Below are positions 63,070 through 64,000 of a DNA stretch of 64,000 nucleotides, in pieces; positions within the stretch are counted from its first letter, which is position 1; each line of letters begins with the position of its first letter. This DNA is from an uncultured Methanobrevibacter sp. (GTDB lineage Archaea > Methanobacteriota > Methanobacteria > Methanobacteriales > Methanobacteriaceae). Made by a program: the position numbers and the translations under genes. The stretch lies in the NCBI RefSeq assembly GCF_934746965.1, contig NZ_CAKVFS010000001.1, positions 1 to 64,000 of the forward strand, given 5' to 3'. A model generated the notes under the pieces. It did no database searches, was not told the DNA's origin, and saw only the letters and a program-made list of their open reading frames with translations.

Positions 63070-63753
63070 ATGGATTCTATATTTAATTTTGCTATTGAAA
63101 GAGATGAAGATGAATTTACATCATCTAAAAAAGATGTATTGAAGTTTTTGAAAATAATTGGTGTAGATACACGTTTTATTAGTTATACTAAAGATAAAAT
63201 TTATATTAATAATTTAAGATTTTCTAAATTCTCTAGAAAAAGACAATCTACATTTAATAAGGAATATCCGGATATTAAAGTTGTTAGAAATTCATTATTT
63301 CAAAAAATCTGCTCTAAATCTTCTAAAGTTTTGGCTGATGAAATAAAACCTAATAGTGCTATTTTAATTCCTGAAAATAATGAGTTAATAGAAATTATTT
63401 TAGAGCCTTATACTCGTAAGTATGGTGTAAAATTAGTTCATAGTGGAAATTCTGATGTAATTGTTAATCCGATTATTTTAGATGATAAAGTAAATAATAT
63501 ATTTTCAGATATTTTTAAAGGAACAGGTTTAACTTTCAATGAAAAGCCTAATGAGATATATCCTTTAATTAATGTTCCTTTGAATTGGATTAATTCATTT
63601 TTAGAAATGGATGGTAAAAAAAAGATGGAAACTGAGGATTATGATGAATTATCTACTTCTTTTATGGAATTTTTAGAAGATGTATCTCCTCAATATCGTG
63701 AAAATGTTTTAAAAGCTTATAATTATATTGAAAAAGAATTAGAAGTTAAATAA
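63070..63753 (+). CDS. Conserved-looking protein of unknown function, aroE operon
   Basis: 227 residues, family not recognised. It is soluble, mixed alpha/beta and rich in Lys, Asn and Ile. A basic stretch (FSKFSRKRQSTFNKE, about 52-66) is followed by a possible small Rossmann-like segment (SAILIPENNELIEIILEPY). The C-terminus is helical and acidic. No catalytic motif or membrane segment stands out. It starts 9 bases after aroE, so it is probably co-transcribed. Its end overlaps the convergent gene by 15 bases. Confidence 0.7.
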   Translation: MDSIFNFAIERDEDEFTSSKKDVLKFLKIIGVDTRFISYTKDKIYINNLRFSKFSRKRQSTFNKEYPDIKVVRNSLFQKICSKSSKVLADEIKPNSAILIPENNELIEIILEPYTRKYGVKLVHSGNSDVIVNPIILDDKVNNIFSDIFKGTGLTFNEKPNEIYPLINVPLNWINSFLEMDGKKKMETEDYDELSTSFMEFLEDVSPQYRENVLKAYNYIEKELEVK

Positions 63754-64000
63754 AGAAACTTGTTTATCAGTTTTCTTTTTAGTTTTAACTTCTTTTTTAG
63801 GTTTTTCTTCTGGTGTTTTTTTAGTTTTAACTTCTTTTTTAGGTTTTTCTTCTGGTGTTTTTTTAGTTTTAACTTCTTTTTTAGGTTTTTCTTCTTCTTT
63901 TGTTTCTTTAGATTTTTGATTTGGAATTGCTGCCATTAATCCGTTTTGAATTTCCTTAGCGCGAGCATCTCTTATTTCAACTCTTTTTTGAGCTTTCTGT
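63739..64000 (-). CDS. C-terminal part of a protein with Lys-rich repeats and a PCNA-binding-like tail (runs off the edge)
   Basis: The frame is open to the right edge of the window. Residues before the first in-frame ATG (63936) continue as coding sequence (AQKRVEIRDARAKEIQNGL), so the gene starts outside the window and that ATG is internal. The visible part ends in three units of TPEEKPKKEVKTKK type and closes with KQVSLFNF. That fits the PIP box pattern QxxLxxF used by archaeal proteins that bind the PCNA clamp. A lysine-rich tail ending in a PIP box is typical of the replication factor C large subunit, which is my tentative guess. Confidence 0.6.
   Translation of the reverse strand, partial: QKAQKRVEIRDARAKEIQNGLMAAIPNQKSKETKEEEKPKKEVKTKKTPEEKPKKEVKTKKTPEEKPKKEVKTKKKTDKQVSLFNF
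63781..63894 (+). repeat. 42-bp tandem repeat (2.7 copies)
   Basis: Identical 42-bp units at 63781-63822 and 63823-63864, then about 30 bases of a third copy. The unit is 14 codons, and copy number changes keep the reading frame of the minus-strand gene that contains it. Confidence 0.85.

Overview
The window is about 64 kb of very AT-rich DNA (visibly near 30% G+C) from a hydrogenotrophic methanogen of the order Methanobacteriales, most likely a Methanobrevibacter close to M. smithii. The evidence is archaeal core genes (fused Kae1-Bud32, Hef, archaeal ThrRS and S15, an LSm protein), methanogenesis genes (mtd, methanogenesis marker 12, an F430/cobamide a,c-diamide synthase, a fused fae-hps), two Mur-ligase homologues of the kind that go with pseudomurein, and two giant 'adhesin-like' proteins with beta-helix and Ig-like repeats. 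The species is inferred from these families; no search was run.

Layout. 1-674: a start-less type I restriction specificity gene (hsdS) on the minus strand, running off the left edge. 718-8184: a transporter, then isoleucine/valine synthesis (ilvB-ilvN plus a carbonic anhydrase in one operon, ilvC alone), marker 12, LSm, a tiny ORF and surE. 8307-15308: a membrane-anchored Mrr-like protein, a cfbB/cbiA-polymerase operon, thrS, fae-hps and a zinc-ribbon protein. 15305-22597: a coiled-coil protein, a 14-TM efflux pump, an iron-sulfur flavoprotein, a flippase, a ModE-like regulator with a small 8-Cys ferredoxin that appears to start with ATT, hisB and mtd. 22783-27510: tRNA-Val, an M48 peptidase with zinc ribbons, ilvE, uppP and archaeal cobT. 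27687-38540: the information-processing cluster kae1-bud32 / rdgB / rps15 / recJ-like / aconitase X, interrupted and followed by two paralogous DUF4143 ATPases, then two Mur ligases. 38541-52699: two adhesin-like genes with duplicated promoter DNA, terminators and large internal repeats. 52782-64000: hef, an antiporter, ogt, a TIM-barrel protein, a PIN-domain ATPase, hisI, hisS, a CPBP protease homologue, aroE, an unknown protein and the C-terminal end of a protein with a PCNA-binding-like tail.

How the genes fit together. Metabolic genes cover branched-chain amino acids (ilvB, N, C, E), histidine (hisB, hisI), shikimate (aroE), ribulose-monophosphate chemistry (fae-hps), the modified mevalonate route (aconitase X) and C1 reduction (mtd, F430 and cobamide genes). 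A surface theme (repeat-unit polymerase, flippase, uppP, Mur ligases, adhesins) is spread across the window. No CRISPR array, rRNA, insertion sequence or prophage was seen, and no gene-free stretch exceeds 300 bases. The most unusual signals are regulatory: dyads centred about 28 bp before the start codons of both DUF4143 genes, a tandem 112-bp promoter duplication before the larger adhesin, and the start-less hsdS copy.
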